38,837 nt of DNA from NCBI GenBank assembly GCA_021324795.1, contig JAJPIK010000081.1, forward strand, positions 1 through 38,837, in the 5' to 3' direction. Made by a program: the position numbers and the translations under genes. The stretch comes from Chloroflexota bacterium. GTDB taxonomy: Bacteria > Chloroflexota > UBA6077 > FW602-bin22 > CADDYW01. The stretch's first letter is position 1, and the number at the start of each line of letters is the position of its first letter. Below the pieces are notes generated by a model. The model had not been told where the DNA came from and did not search any database. It was given only the letters and a program-made list of their open reading frames with translations. Shown one piece after another: positions 26,342-35,170 of this stretch.

Positions 26342-28087
26342 TCACCCGCGCACCGATAGCGTCACGCACGATGGCCGAAAGGCGTCGTGGAACACAGTGT
26401 TAAGCGCGACGACGCTAGCCTTATTGCGACCAAAGAACTCGCCGGTATTAGGATTGGCATCCCAACGCGGGAAGCAGCTACTCGTCACCGCGACACGGAT
26501 CCGGTGTCCAGCTCGAAAGAGGTTACTGGTCGACCAGAGATCGACCTCGAACTTCTCCACCTGGTGGGGTGTCAGGAGCGCCGGGTGCTCCACCGAGTCG
26601 CGGTAACGGGCGCGCAGGATCCCGTCGGCAACGATGCGCGAGAGTCCGTCTGGCGCCACGTCGCTGATTCTTACTACCCAGTCGGTGTCACGAGCGCTCG
26701 ACATGGCATAGAGAGTTGCCGTTACTGGTCCCGACACTTCGAGGTCTCGGGGCAATGGCTCGCTGGTATAGGTAAGAACTCGCGGCTCGACCGGCCGCTG
26801 GTCGTAGCCGCCGTTCAGATTACCCAGAAACCCACCGCCGCGGGTGGGAACCGGATCGTCGGGATCGTAGAGATAGCTATCGGGGCTATCGATTGCGCTG
26901 GGCGCGGAGAATGACAGCCGCCCGTCATTCAACGATTGAGCGCTACCACTCTTGCCGCTCTCCAGGTACATAACTAGCGGACGTGCGTCTGGTGGGGGCC
27001 AATCACTGGCTGTTTGCCAGGTGTTCGCCCCCATCGTGAAGTAGCGAACAGCCGGCTCCTCCATGATACCGTTATCGACCCCTTTTAACCAATAATCGAA
27101 CCAGCGCAGTCGCACCGGGTTAAGCTGTAGCGCGGCCTCCGGTCCGTAGTCAATCTCACCAATAACGCGCTGGTCGATGTTGGTCGGCCCATGGATCCAG
27201 GGCCCGACGATCAGCTTCTGCGCCGCGCGAGCGCGCCCGCTGCGAGCCTTCGTCCGGAAGCCTTTGTAGTTCTCGAGCGTTCCCCGCAAGAAGCCGTCAA
27301 ACCAGCCTCCCAAATGATAAACCGGCGTGTCGACCTCGTGGTGCTTCAGAGCGACGTTCCACTGCCACCAGTAAGGCCCGTCGTCGGGATGATCGAGCCA
27401 CTCGTTGAACCAGTCGCTCAGCCCGGCGAGAAAACTACACGGCGCGAGGGGGCGATTCGTGAACCAGGTATCGATCTCATCGCGAACACCAGCCAGCACC
27501 GCGGCCCGCCGCTCGAGCTCGGCAGCAGGCACCAAGTGGGCGAGATTATTGAGAGTAACGTTGAGCGCCCACGGTAAAACGAACGCGAGCTCGAGCGCCC
27601 CACCGCGATAGACCCATTCGGTCCGATAATCGCTCGACGACTCCCGGACGAACTGGGCGACCAGGTGGGGCGGTCGGGTTGGTAGCATTTGATACTGGGT
27701 AGCGCCCGAATACGATCCGCCAATCGTTCCAACCTTGCCGTCCGCCCATGGTTGAGCGGCAATCCATTCGACCGTGTCGTAGCCATCCCGATTCACCCGC
27801 CAGCCGTCGTCGTGAAATGGCCGAAACTCGCCTTCCGATTTGAAGCGCCCACGCGTATCTTGGATCACCACTGCGTAGCCTCGGGACGCGAAGTACTCCG
27901 GCGCGCCAAGTGAGATCTCTGACGAGGTATCCTTACCATAGGGAGTGCGTTCGAGCAAGGTCGGCCACGGCCCGTCGCCGGACGGAAGGTACACGTCCGC
28001 AGCTAAGCGGGTGCCGTCGCGCATCGGCACTGGAACGTCACGCTGGATTCGCACCTCAAAGATCGGCTCGGATGGTTGTCCAGACAT
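26342..28087 (-). CDS. CocE/NonD family acyl hydrolase (X-Pro dipeptidyl-peptidase S15 type)
   Basis: The 581-residue protein has an alpha/beta-hydrolase core with the family opening VPMRDGTRLAADVYLP, an RGYAVVIQDTRGR segment and the nucleophile elbow GGSYSG (Ser125). The catalytic Asp is probably within HLGGWFDGF and the His in VGPWIHG. The C-terminal part is the jelly-roll domain (DTDWVVRISDVAPDG, HRIRVAVTSSCFPRWDANPN). Relatives cleave cocaine, glutaryl-7-ACA, amino-acid esters or X-Pro peptides; substrate unknown. No signal peptide is seen from ATG 28087, chosen for the GAGGAGG upstream. It may be co-transcribed with the ArgH-like gene. Confidence 0.88.
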   Translation of the reverse strand: MSGQPSEPIFEVRIQRDVPVPMRDGTRLAADVYLPSGDGPWPTLLERTPYGKDTSSEISLGAPEYFASRGYAVVIQDTRGRFKSEGEFRPFHDDGWRVNRDGYDTVEWIAAQPWADGKVGTIGGSYSGATQYQMLPTRPPHLVAQFVRESSSDYRTEWVYRGGALELAFVLPWALNVTLNNLAHLVPAAELERRAAVLAGVRDEIDTWFTNRPLAPCSFLAGLSDWFNEWLDHPDDGPYWWQWNVALKHHEVDTPVYHLGGWFDGFLRGTLENYKGFRTKARSGRARAAQKLIVGPWIHGPTNIDQRVIGEIDYGPEAALQLNPVRLRWFDYWLKGVDNGIMEEPAVRYFTMGANTWQTASDWPPPDARPLVMYLESGKSGSAQSLNDGRLSFSAPSAIDSPDSYLYDPDDPVPTRGGGFLGNLNGGYDQRPVEPRVLTYTSEPLPRDLEVSGPVTATLYAMSSARDTDWVVRISDVAPDGLSRIVADGILRARYRDSVEHPALLTPHQVEKFEVDLWSTSNLFRAGHRIRVAVTSSCFPRWDANPNTGEFFGRNKASVVALNTVFHDAFRPSCVTLSVRG

Positions 28088-28180
28088 CGCAGCCTCCTCA
28101 CAGTCTTCGTTCTGCCACTGTGTGGCTGGTAGTCCATTGTAGCTTGTAACACGCAAGATAACACGCCATGGAATGAGACC

Positions 28181-28201
28181 TCGGTATCCCTCCGGTACCG
28201 A
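28181..28201 (+). promoter_or_regulatory. palindrome TCGGTA-N9-TACCGA, possible operator
   Basis: A 6-bp inverted repeat with a nine-base spacer lies about 43 bases upstream of the candidate promoter of the enolase-family gene, in the divergent interval with the hydrolase. It could bind a regulator of either gene. No regulator gene is adjacent. Confidence 0.3.
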
Positions 28202-28243
28202 AGCCTTCCAAGTAACTTACGCCCAGCACACCCATTCTGGCGC

Positions 28244-28272
28244 TTGACGACCGCTCCGGAGAATGATTCAAT
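28244..28272 (+). promoter_or_regulatory. candidate promoter of the enolase-superfamily gene
   Basis: TTGACG (28244-28249) and TTCAAT (28267-28272) are 17 bases apart. The -35 is strong, the -10 moderate. The start would be near 28279, just before the 15-bp tandem repeat. Confidence 0.4.
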
Positions 28273-28281
28273 CAGCCAGGC

Positions 28282-28311
28282 AATTCAGGTTGAAAGAATT
28301 CAGGTTGAAAG
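28282..28311 (+). repeat. 15-bp perfect tandem repeat at the ribosome binding site
   Basis: AATTCAGGTTGAAAG occurs twice in a row (28282-28296, 28297-28311). The second copy runs into GAAAGGAG, the ribosome site for ATG 28323. The frame is open through the repeat to an ATG at 28263, but a start there would only add repeat-encoded residues. Confidence 0.85.
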
Positions 28312-28322
28312 GAGCGGTGGTC

Positions 28323-29468
28323 ATGCGCATCCAAACGATCAAGACCTTTGTCGTGGGCAACCCTCCGCCACATCGAGGCGGGCGCAACTGGGTCTTCCTG
28401 AAGCTCCTGACCGACGACGGGATTCCGGGCTATGGCGAAGCCTATGGGGTGCCGGTCAACCCTCGGGCCGCAGTGCGGTTGATCGAGGACGTGGGCGAGC
28501 GGCTCGTCATCGGCGCCAATCCATTCGAGGTTGAGCGTCTTTGGCGGACACTCTACTCGAACGGCTACGCTCAGCATCCGGACCTGACGATGCTGGGGGT
28601 GATCAGTGCCTTCGAGATGGCCTGCTGGGACATCATCGGTAAGGCGCTAAACCAGCCGATCTACAACCTGCTGGGCGGTAAGTATCACGATCGACTCCGG
28701 TCGTACACCTACCTCTACGCCCAAGAGCCCGGCGAGCCAAGTCCGCACACTGATCCTCAGCGCGCCGCCGAACGCGCGCTCGCGTACGTCGAGCAGGGCT
28801 TTACCGCGGTCAAGTTCGACCCGGTTGGGCCAGCGACGATCGCCGCGGAACAGCTTTCGCTCGACGTCCTGCGGCGAGCCGAGAACGTGGTGCGGACGGT
28901 CCGTGAGGCAGTTGGCGACAAGGCCGACATCCTGGTCGGGACTCACGGTCAAATGACCACCTCGAGCGCGATCCGGCTTGCCAAACGCATTGAACCCTAT
29001 GATCCGCTCTGGTTCGAGGAGCCGGTGCCTCCGGAGAACCGCGATGAGATGGGGAGAGTCGCTCGCTCGACAAGCATCCCGATCGCGACCGGCGAGCGGT
29101 TGTCGACGAAGTACGAGTTCCGCGAACTCCTCGAAAAGCAGGCGGCGGCGATTCTTCAGATGGCACTCGGCCGGGTCGGTGGAATCCTCGAGGCAAAAAA
29201 GATCGCTGGAATGGCCGAGGCGCACTATGCCCAGATTGCCCCGCACCTCTACACCGGCCCGATTGAAGGTGCGGCCAACATCCAGATCGACACCTGCAGC
29301 CCCAACTTCTTAATTCAAGAAAGCATCGAGCGATGGGGCAACTTCCACGCGGAGATTCTCAACGAGCCGATCCGTTGGGAGAACGGCTACATCATTCCCC
29401 CCACGAAGCCAGGCCTGGGCGTCGAACTCAACGAGGAAGTGGCGGAGAAACATCCATATATTGAATAG
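28323..29468 (+). CDS. enolase-superfamily dehydratase (mandelate racemase/galactonate dehydratase type)
   Basis: This 381-residue protein has the MR-type capping domain and barrel. It resembles D-galactonate/mannonate dehydratases: RGGRNWVFLKLLTDDG near the start, HERE GGKYHDRLRSYTY mid-protein, WFEEPVPPEN with Glu232, TGERL with Glu258, and APHLYTG with His308. At the position of the first metal-binding Asp (VDFHGR in galactonate dehydratase) it has VGTHGQ, with Gly206. It should abstract a proton from a sugar acid and lose water, but the substrate is unknown. The start is ATG 28323 with AAAGGAG upstream. It converges with arsM, five bases apart. Confidence 0.8.
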   Translation: MRIQTIKTFVVGNPPPHRGGRNWVFLKLLTDDGIPGYGEAYGVPVNPRAAVRLIEDVGERLVIGANPFEVERLWRTLYSNGYAQHPDLTMLGVISAFEMACWDIIGKALNQPIYNLLGGKYHDRLRSYTYLYAQEPGEPSPHTDPQRAAERALAYVEQGFTAVKFDPVGPATIAAEQLSLDVLRRAENVVRTVREAVGDKADILVGTHGQMTTSSAIRLAKRIEPYDPLWFEEPVPPENRDEMGRVARSTSIPIATGERLSTKYEFRELLEKQAAAILQMALGRVGGILEAKKIAGMAEAHYAQIAPHLYTGPIEGAANIQIDTCSPNFLIQESIERWGNFHAEILNEPIRWENGYIIPPTKPGLGVELNEEVAEKHPYIE

Positions 29469-29473
29469 GGTTC

Positions 29474-30322
29474 CTAACCTGGCTTCCGCGCTCTCACGAA
29501 GGCGCCGAAAAATACCTGGTCCAGTTGCTCCCGCTCGTCTGACATTTGCATGGCGAGCCAGGCGGTAAGGTGTTCATCCTGGATCTCGCTAGGTTGGTAG
29601 TAGCGCGTCGGCGTAATGCTCACGTCGGCGAAGCCGGTCTGCTCCAGCAGGGTCAGATACTCGCTTCGCTCGAGTGCGCCGGCCAGGCAGCCGTCCCAGA
29701 GATCGACCTGTCGTCGGAGGTCGGCGGGCACCGGCCCCTCGATCACGATGTCGGAGACGGCCAAGCGACCACCTGGCTTGAGGACGCGGAACGCCTCTCT
29801 GAGCACCTTACCTTTGTCTGTCGACAAGTTGATCACGCAGTTCGAGATCACAACGTCGACACTCTGGTCCGGCAAAGGGATGTCTTCGATCTGTCCCTTG
29901 AGAAATTCGACATTGGTCGCCCCGGCTCGGGCCGCGTTCTGACGGGCGAGCGCCAGCATCTCGTCGGTCATATCCAGGCCATAGACCTTGCCGGTCGGTC
30001 CCACTCGCTTGGCCGAGAGCAGCACGTCGATGCCCCCACCAGAGCCAAGATCCAGGACTACCTCGCCGGGGTTGAGTGCGGCCAACGCGGTCGGATTGCC
30101 ACAGCCCAACGACACCGCGACCGCCTCCGCCGGCAGATCGTCGATCTCTGCCGTCGTGTAGAGATTGCCGGTGATCGCATCGGCCGCGTCGCCGCAACCA
30201 CAACCGCACTGGCTGCCGCAGCAGCCGGCGTCTCTCTCAGATGCCAGCGGCTGAAGCACGCGTAGAGCCGCCTTGGCGTAGCGATCGCGCACCGCAGCGC
30301 GAACCTCGGATGAGTCGGTCAT
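29474..30322 (-). CDS. arsM: arsenite S-adenosylmethionine methyltransferase
   Basis: ArsM methylates trivalent arsenic using SAM, giving methylarsenicals. The 282-residue protein has the SAM loop [13 protein letters not shown] (88-100), the GLDMTDEML acidic strand, and cysteines at 74 (SLGCGNP), 162 (ISNCVINLS) and 212 (WDGCLAGA) that match the conserved arsenite-binding triad. An N-terminal Cys cluster, [10 protein letters not shown] at 34-43, is an extra common to bacterial forms. ATG 30322 overlaps the arsC stop as ATGA, so it is the last gene of the ars operon. Confidence 0.93.
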   Translation of the reverse strand: MTDSSEVRAAVRDRYAKAALRVLQPLASERDAGCCGSQCGCGCGDAADAITGNLYTTAEIDDLPAEAVAVSLGCGNPTALAALNPGEVVLDLGSGGGIDVLLSAKRVGPTGKVYGLDMTDEMLALARQNAARAGATNVEFLKGQIEDIPLPDQSVDVVISNCVINLSTDKGKVLREAFRVLKPGGRLAVSDIVIEGPVPADLRRQVDLWDGCLAGALERSEYLTLLEQTGFADVSITPTRYYQPSEIQDEHLTAWLAMQMSDEREQLDQVFFGAFVRARKPG

Positions 30323-30756
30323 TTCGTGCCTTCCTTTCGCAGGAACTTTTCAATGCGGGCGCGAATCGCATCGCGCACCTGGCGATAGACTGCGAGCTTT
30401 TCCTCCTCCGTTCCCTTTGCTTTCGAGGGATCCGGGAACGACCAGTGCTGGCGGCGCTTGCCGCTCGGGAAAAACGGGCAGGCTTCCTTTGCCTGGTCGC
30501 AGACGGTGATGACGTAGTCCCACGACTCGGGGAGGAACCGATCGAGCGCCTTACTTACGTGATGGGAAAGGTCGATGCCGACCTCGGCCATCACCTTTAT
30601 CGCTTCTGGACGAACGAAGGTCGCCTCGATCCCCGCGCTGTGTACCTCGAAGTAATCGCCGGCGAGGCACCGCAACCACCCTTCCGCCATCTGGCTCCGG
30701 GCTGAATTGTGGGTGCAGACGAAGAGGACTCGCTGCTTTGTCTGTGAACCGGTCAT
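30319..30756 (-). CDS. arsC: arsenate reductase, thioredoxin-coupled (LMW phosphatase type)
   Basis: This enzyme reduces arsenate to arsenite for export and methylation. The 145-residue protein has the phosphatase loop CTHNSARS (Cys14-Ser21), the relay cysteines Cys86 and Cys93 (VCDQAKEACPFFP), and the catalytic Asp109 in FPDP. These three cysteines define the thioredoxin-dependent S. aureus pI258 type. The ATG at 30756 is preferred because the family starts just before the RVLFVCT strand and GGAG lies nine bases upstream; ATG codons at 30780 and 30795 are alternatives. It follows acr3 by 38 bases. Confidence 0.92.
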   Translation of the reverse strand: MTGSQTKQRVLFVCTHNSARSQMAEGWLRCLAGDYFEVHSAGIEATFVRPEAIKVMAEVGIDLSHHVSKALDRFLPESWDYVITVCDQAKEACPFFPSGKRRQHWSFPDPSKAKGTEEEKLAVYRQVRDAIRARIEKFLRKEGTK

Positions 30757-30794
30757 CCCAGGAGGCTCCGTGCTGTCCATCGCCCCAAACGACA

Positions 30795-31937
30795 TCAGTT
30801 CTTACCTGCTTGTCGGCGATAAGCAAGCCGCTTACTCCCTCGCCCAGCAGCGGCGGAAACTTCACCGAAGAACCGTCGAGTCCAGAGCGCAACGTAGACC
30901 AAGCCGACCAGCACTGGCACTTCGATCAGCGGGCCGACGACTGCGGCGAGCGCCTCGCCACTGCCGATGCCGAAGACCCCAATCGCCACCGCGATCGCCA
31001 GCTCGAAATTGTTGCCGGCGGCGGTGAAGGCGAGGGTAGCGCTGTGCTCATAGGAGTAGCCGGCCCGCCAGGCCGACCAGAAGGCGATGCCAAACATCAC
31101 GGCGAAGTAGCAGATGAGGGGAATGGCGATCGTCAGAACGTCCAGCGGTAGGCTAAGAATCACTCGTCCCTTGAGGCTAAACATCACGACGATTGTGAAT
31201 AACAGGGCATACAGGGCGGTCGGAGCAATGCGCGGAACGAATCGCTGTTCGTACCACATCTGGCCTCGTGTACGGAAACCGATGTAGCGCGTGAGCGCCC
31301 CCGCCATGAGGGGGATACCGAGGTAGATCAGCACGTTACGGGCGATCTCTCCAAAGCCAATGCGCACGACCGTGCCCGTACCAAGACCAAGCCAGGCAGG
31401 TACCAAGGTGACGAACAGGTAAGCGTAGAAGGAGTATGCCACGACTTGGAAGATCGAGTTCAATGCGACGAGCACCGCAGCGGCCTCCCCATCTCCGCCG
31501 GCGAGATGATTCCAGATCAAGACCATCGCGATGCAGCGCGCCAGGCCGATCATAATTAGACCGGTCCGATACCCCGGCCTATCCGGGAGAAAGATCCAGG
31601 CGAGCGTGAACATGACAATCGGCCCGAGCAGCCAGTTCATCACCAGTGAATGGCCGAGCATCTTCCAGGTGCCCCGGAGTTGGCCCAGATTCTCGTAGCG
31701 TACGCGCGCGAGGACCGGGTACATCATCCAGAGCAGACCGATTCCGATCGGCACCGAAGCTCCAGCAAGCTGCATGTCGTCGAGAGTCGCCGCCAGCCCG
31801 GGCAGTACGTCGCCAGCCAGCAGGCCAATCGCCATCGCCAGGCAGATCCAAAGCGGCAGAAACCGATCGAGAAACGAAAGGCCCGCGACGACGCTGGGAC
31901 GAACGATCTTCTTCACGGGGGCCGAAGCGGTGGCCAT
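30795..31937 (-). CDS. acr3: arsenite efflux permease ACR3
   Basis: ACR3 exports arsenite across the inner membrane using the proton gradient. The 380-residue protein has about ten helices and the family hallmark GLARCIAMVLIWNHLAGGD, in which Cys135 is the essential cysteine, plus the late GPLIEVPVLVGLVYVAL helix with its conserved Glu. It starts at ATG 31937 with AAGGAGA upstream; an upstream ATG at 31982 lacks one. It is the second gene of the operon, 56 bases after arsR. Confidence 0.93.
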   Translation of the reverse strand: MATASAPVKKIVRPSVVAGLSFLDRFLPLWICLAMAIGLLAGDVLPGLAATLDDMQLAGASVPIGIGLLWMMYPVLARVRYENLGQLRGTWKMLGHSLVMNWLLGPIVMFTLAWIFLPDRPGYRTGLIMIGLARCIAMVLIWNHLAGGDGEAAAVLVALNSIFQVVAYSFYAYLFVTLVPAWLGLGTGTVVRIGFGEIARNVLIYLGIPLMAGALTRYIGFRTRGQMWYEQRFVPRIAPTALYALLFTIVVMFSLKGRVILSLPLDVLTIAIPLICYFAVMFGIAFWSAWRAGYSYEHSATLAFTAAGNNFELAIAVAIGVFGIGSGEALAAVVGPLIEVPVLVGLVYVALWTRRFFGEVSAAAGRGSKRLAYRRQAGKN

Positions 31938-31993
31938 CGGGATCTCCTTCGAAAGATCATCAATTGATGATCTATTTCTCATGAAAAAGCCGC

Positions 31994-32377
31994 TCAGGGC
32001 GGGCGGATCGGCCGCCCATCCGGCGTGCAGTCCACCGGACGCGGGTCAAGGTGCGACAGGTCAAGCAGCCTGGACAAACGAGCTAGCAAATGCTCGACGG
32101 CATCTGGCTCTAAGCGGTAGTAGATCCAGCGGGCATCGCTCGGATCGCGGCGCGCGCGGACCAGACCGGCCCGCCGCAAGACCCGGAGATGATTGGAGAT
32201 CAAGCTCTGGGATAAGCCCATAGCCGATTCGATCTCGCACACGCAGTGCTCCGAATCGCGCAGGAGCGCGATGATCCGCAGGCGGTTGGGCTCGGCCAGA
32301 GCTCGGAGTTGCTCAGCGAACCTCTCAGCGTCCGGTAAAGGCGGCGTCGGAACAGGGAGAACCGGGAGCTTGAGCAT
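31994..32377 (-). CDS. arsR: ArsR/SmtB-family arsenite-responsive repressor
   Basis: This 127-residue winged-helix repressor should bind the ars promoter and release it on arsenite. The metal site is the CVC pair in EHCVCEIE (Cys45, Cys47), and the recognition helix is SQSLISNHLRVLRRAGLV. A proline-rich N-terminus (3-15) and a C-terminal tail containing Cys (PVDCTPDG) are extras; the tail cysteine could add a third ligand. The ATG at 32377 has GGAGGG upstream. It is the first gene of arsR-acr3-arsC-arsM, and its own promoter overlaps a palindrome. Confidence 0.92.
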   Translation of the reverse strand: MLKLPVLPVPTPPLPDAERFAEQLRALAEPNRLRIIALLRDSEHCVCEIESAMGLSQSLISNHLRVLRRAGLVRARRDPSDARWIYYRLEPDAVEHLLARLSRLLDLSHLDPRPVDCTPDGRPIRPP

Positions 32378-32397
32378 CAATCTTACCCTCCGCCAAT

Positions 32398-32417
32398 ATA
32401 TTATCGTACGTTAATAT
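32398..32417 (-). promoter_or_regulatory. ArsR operator palindrome
   Basis: ATATTA (32398-32403) and TAATAT (32412-32417) form a perfect inverted repeat with an 8-base spacer (TCGTACGT), AT-rich in a GC-rich background. It lies across the -10 region and spacer of the ars promoter, as expected for repression by ArsR. Confidence 0.7.
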
Positions 32418-32427
32418 GTCTTGTCAA
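32400..32427 (-). promoter_or_regulatory. ars operon promoter
   Basis: On the minus strand TTGACA (32427-32422) and GATAAT (32405-32400) are 16 bases apart, a perfect -35 and a five-of-six -10. The transcript should start near 32393, about 16 bases before the arsR ATG. Confidence 0.8.
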
Positions 32428-32509
32428 CAGAAAGCTGGCGCGGTTGAACTGACCTCGTCCCTAAGCGTATTCTTCGTCTGCGAGTTCTTGGATCGCAGAG
32501 GAATCGCCG

Positions 32510-33243
32510 ATGCAAAATGAGCACGGGCTGGTCGCGCGGCGGGCCGAGCGGCTGTCCCAACTAACCGAGGAGATCGAGCGAGCCGGGGGAGTCGCGCTGC
32601 CGATTCCGGCGGACCTGGCGAGTGAGGCGGAGCGCGAGCGTGTCGTCGCGGCGGTGCGCGAGCGATGGAGGCGAATCGACGTTCTGAAACGCCGGGGTGG
32701 GCTAGTACGCCTGGTACGCCGATTTACCGGCGGACCGCCGACGCGCTATGCTCAAGGTGAACGTCGAATGTGTCGCCGACCTGACGTCGCTGGCCCTGCC
32801 GGAGATGCTGGGGTGCCGCTTGGGCCAGGTCGTCAACGTCGCCTCGGTCCCCGACGACCTCGTCCTGCCAACGCGCGTGCTCTACGCGGCCAGCAAGGCG
32901 TTCGTCCATGCTTTGAGCGAAGGACTCTATCGCGAGCTGCGGGGAACCAGCGTCTTCGTGACCATGGTGAATCCGGGGGCGGTCAAGACCCAATTCCAAC
33001 GCGGCCATGGGCCTCCCGCTCGATCGCCAGCCCGAGCTCAAATCGGGCATCCCTGCCGAGCAGGTAGCCGGGGCCATTCTTCGCGTGCTGCGCCGGCCGC
33101 GGAAAACGATCATCTATGTTCCGCGCTACTTCCAGTTGTTGCCGGTCTTCATGCTGCTGTTCGGCTGGCTTTTCGACCGTTTCGGGCGAGAGCTCACCCG
33201 GCGGCTGTTCCGGAACGCGGGAGGGCTTGGCAAGAAGCAGTAG
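32510..33243 (+). pseudogene. short-chain dehydrogenase, 5'-truncated and frameshifted
   Basis: SDR sequence is spread over three frames. Frame one gives VARRAERLSQLTEEIERAGG up to ERWRRIDVL (about 32535-32690), which is the end of the nucleotide-binding half. Frame two gives LKVNVECVADLTSLALPEML, then VVNVASV, the active-site YAASKAF and NPGAVKTQF (32748-33003). Frame three gives the C-terminus with PRKTIIYVPRYFQLLPVF and FMLLFGWLF, ending at 33243. The cofactor motif TGxxxGIG is absent upstream and the NNAG region is scrambled. At least two frameshifts plus a 5' loss make this a clear pseudogene. Confidence 0.8.
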
Positions 33244-33265
33244 GCAGACGAAGGCGGACTTTACT

Positions 33266-34387
33266 CTATTCCGGCCGATCGAGCTGAATCTGGTCGAGGG
33301 TACGGATGCGATATTCGTATCCTTCCGTCGGAAGGACCGGATGCTTGGCGCATTCGGCCTCGTCAATGTCAATGCCCAGGCCAGGCTGATCCGGCACGGC
33401 AATGTAGCCGTCACGGTCGGGGATGACTCCCACTGCCACCGTCGAGCGCCAGGGTACGTCCTCGGCACGATGCTCCAAGAAGCGCAAATTAGGGATCGAC
33501 GCGCACAGATGAAGGTTTGCCATCTCGGCAATTGGTCCGGCCGAGCCATCGTGGGGCGCGACTTTGACCGAGCGCGCTTCGGCCATCGCCGCGACCTTCT
33601 TCTGCTCAAGGATACCCAGGCGGGTGATCTCCGGCTGAATCAAATCGACGATGTTCCGGTCGAGGACGTCGCGGAAGCTCCACTTGCTAAAAAGCCGCTC
33701 TCCCATGGCGATCGGAATATTAACCTTCGCGGCGACCTTGGCGAGCGCCTCCATGTCGTCCGGCGAGGTTGGCTCTTCGTAGAAGGCTGGGGCATAGGGC
33801 TCGCAGGCGCGACCGAGTTCGACTGCGGCACCGGGTGAAAGCTCGCCATGACCGTGAACGCCAATTTCGACGTGCGGCCCTACAGTTTCGCGCAGCGCTC
33901 GAACCACTTCGACCCTCGGCGCACACTTGAAGGCGGTAAAGCCACGGTCGGTCAGCATCTTTGCCTGGGACGGTGTGTTAGCATGACCATAGACTTTGAT
34001 CTGGTCCCACACTTTGCCACCGAGCAGCTCGTAGACCGGGACGTCGAGAACCTTACCTTTGATATCCCAGAGTGCCGTGTCGATCGCCGCGAGCACGCCG
34101 CCACGGACGGCGCCAGTCAGGCCGTGCCCGTGCAGAATGTCCTAGAGCTTTAGCCAGAGTCGCTCGATCGCGAAGGGATCTTCGCCAATCAAGAAGTGGC
34201 GTAGCTCGTTGATCCCTCTTTCGGCAACCTCCGGCCAGCCACCCCCTTCACCAACTCCATAAACGCCGCTATCGGTCGTGATCTTCACAAACAGCCAGTT
34301 TCGACCACGTGGTCGCTCAGCGTGCTTGCCGTCGTCGGCGTTAACGAGAAAGGTCTTGACTTCGGCGATGCGTGGGTGAGCGGGCAT
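33266..34387 (-). pseudogene. enolase-superfamily dehydratase interrupted by an amber codon
   Basis: The frame from ATG 34387 to the stop at 33266 encodes a mandelate racemase/galactonate dehydratase-type protein of about 373 codons that is intact except for one TAG at 34142-34144 (codon 82). It follows IERLWLKL and precedes DILHGHGLTGAVRGG, where relatives usually have Tyr. Downstream all elements remain: LWDIKGKVLDVPVYELLGGK, YEEPTSPDD, MGERL and APHDGSAGP. The first metal-ligand position reads VHGHGE, not VDFHGR, so His replaces Asp. It is a paralogue of the gene at 28323. A single substitution suggests recent decay, or a sequence error. Confidence 0.8.
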
Positions 34388-34601
34388 GCGAGCTTCCCCC
34401 TCAAGTTTGGATTCTTGCTGGTCCCTATCCTAGAGGAAAGCCAATGTGGAATCTACATGGCCACGTCTGGATATTGCAAATCTCAGTCAGTCACATTATT
34501 GTTAAAGAGCAGCTCGAAAACACAATCTCGAAGAAAGGCACCCTTTCTCGGCACGGATGCTGTCGTGCGACCGTCGAGCGGTGTAACCGCCGGGAGGAGT
34601 G
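34388..34601 (+). other. intergenic leader with small hairpins
   Basis: This 214-base divergent interval holds AGAAAGG-CAC-CCTTTCT (34532-34548) and GCGGT-GTA-ACCGC (34578-34590). The second ends directly before the ribosome site GGGAGGAG of the next gene. No convincing promoter was recognised. Confidence 0.3.
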
Positions 34602-35051
34602 ATGATCAAAGAAGATCTCACCGTCTGGAATGACCTCAAGACCCCACTTCCTCACGAGTTCCTTACCTTCGTCGCGGATGAAGTCTGGCGACGCACTAGG
34701 GCGCCTTTCTTCTTGGCCGAACGCGCCAAACTCGAGCTCGCCATCGTCAAAGCGACAACACCAGACGAGCGGCAGCGCATCCTCAGCGCGCTGATCACTC
34801 GGCACGAATCTGAGCTCGAGGAATGTCGGCATCTGTCGGCGCTCGTCAGCCAGGCCCTGATCGAGACCGCGGCCGAGGGATACGAAGCCTGGTGCCGCGC
34901 GGCGATGGCACGGCTGAAGCTAGCGCCTTTGAGTGACACCGAGGCCGATCAGTACTTGACGGCCGTCCGCAGCGCCAAAGAAGAGATGCTTCATCTTGCG
35001 CCGGCGCTATCATCGGATGGCGTTCTCACTCCCGCGCGCCCCGCGGCCTGA
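34602..35051 (+). CDS. hypothetical protein, 149 residues
   Basis: The family is not recognised. The product is soluble, mostly helical and charged, with segments LTFVADEVWRRTRAPFFLAE, LELAIVKATTPDERQRILSA and EECRHLSALVSQALIETAAE, and a variable C-terminus. The pattern resembles small helical-bundle proteins, but no motif fixes a function. The ATG at 34602 has GGAGG four bases upstream; a GTG at 34599 is an alternative. It stands alone between a decayed enolase-type gene and the desulfurase gene, which it faces. Confidence 0.6.
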   Translation: MIKEDLTVWNDLKTPLPHEFLTFVADEVWRRTRAPFFLAERAKLELAIVKATTPDERQRILSALITRHESELEECRHLSALVSQALIETAAEGYEAWCRAAMARLKLAPLSDTEADQYLTAVRSAKEEMLHLAPALSSDGVLTPARPAA

Positions 35052-35170
35052 GTGAGACACTGACGGACAAGGTAGCCCCGCCTTCTGCCAACTTCTGCCA
35101 ATAGAGAGAATAGTCGGCAGCCAGGCTAGCTAGAGATATTGCACGAGAAGGAGCCGGCCCGATCGGCACT

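Noticed and set aside
33266..34387. Reading the TAG at codon 82 as pyrrolysine
   Set aside because: No pyl genes in the window, the codon replaces a usual Tyr, and nearby genes are also decaying, so a nonsense mutation is simpler.
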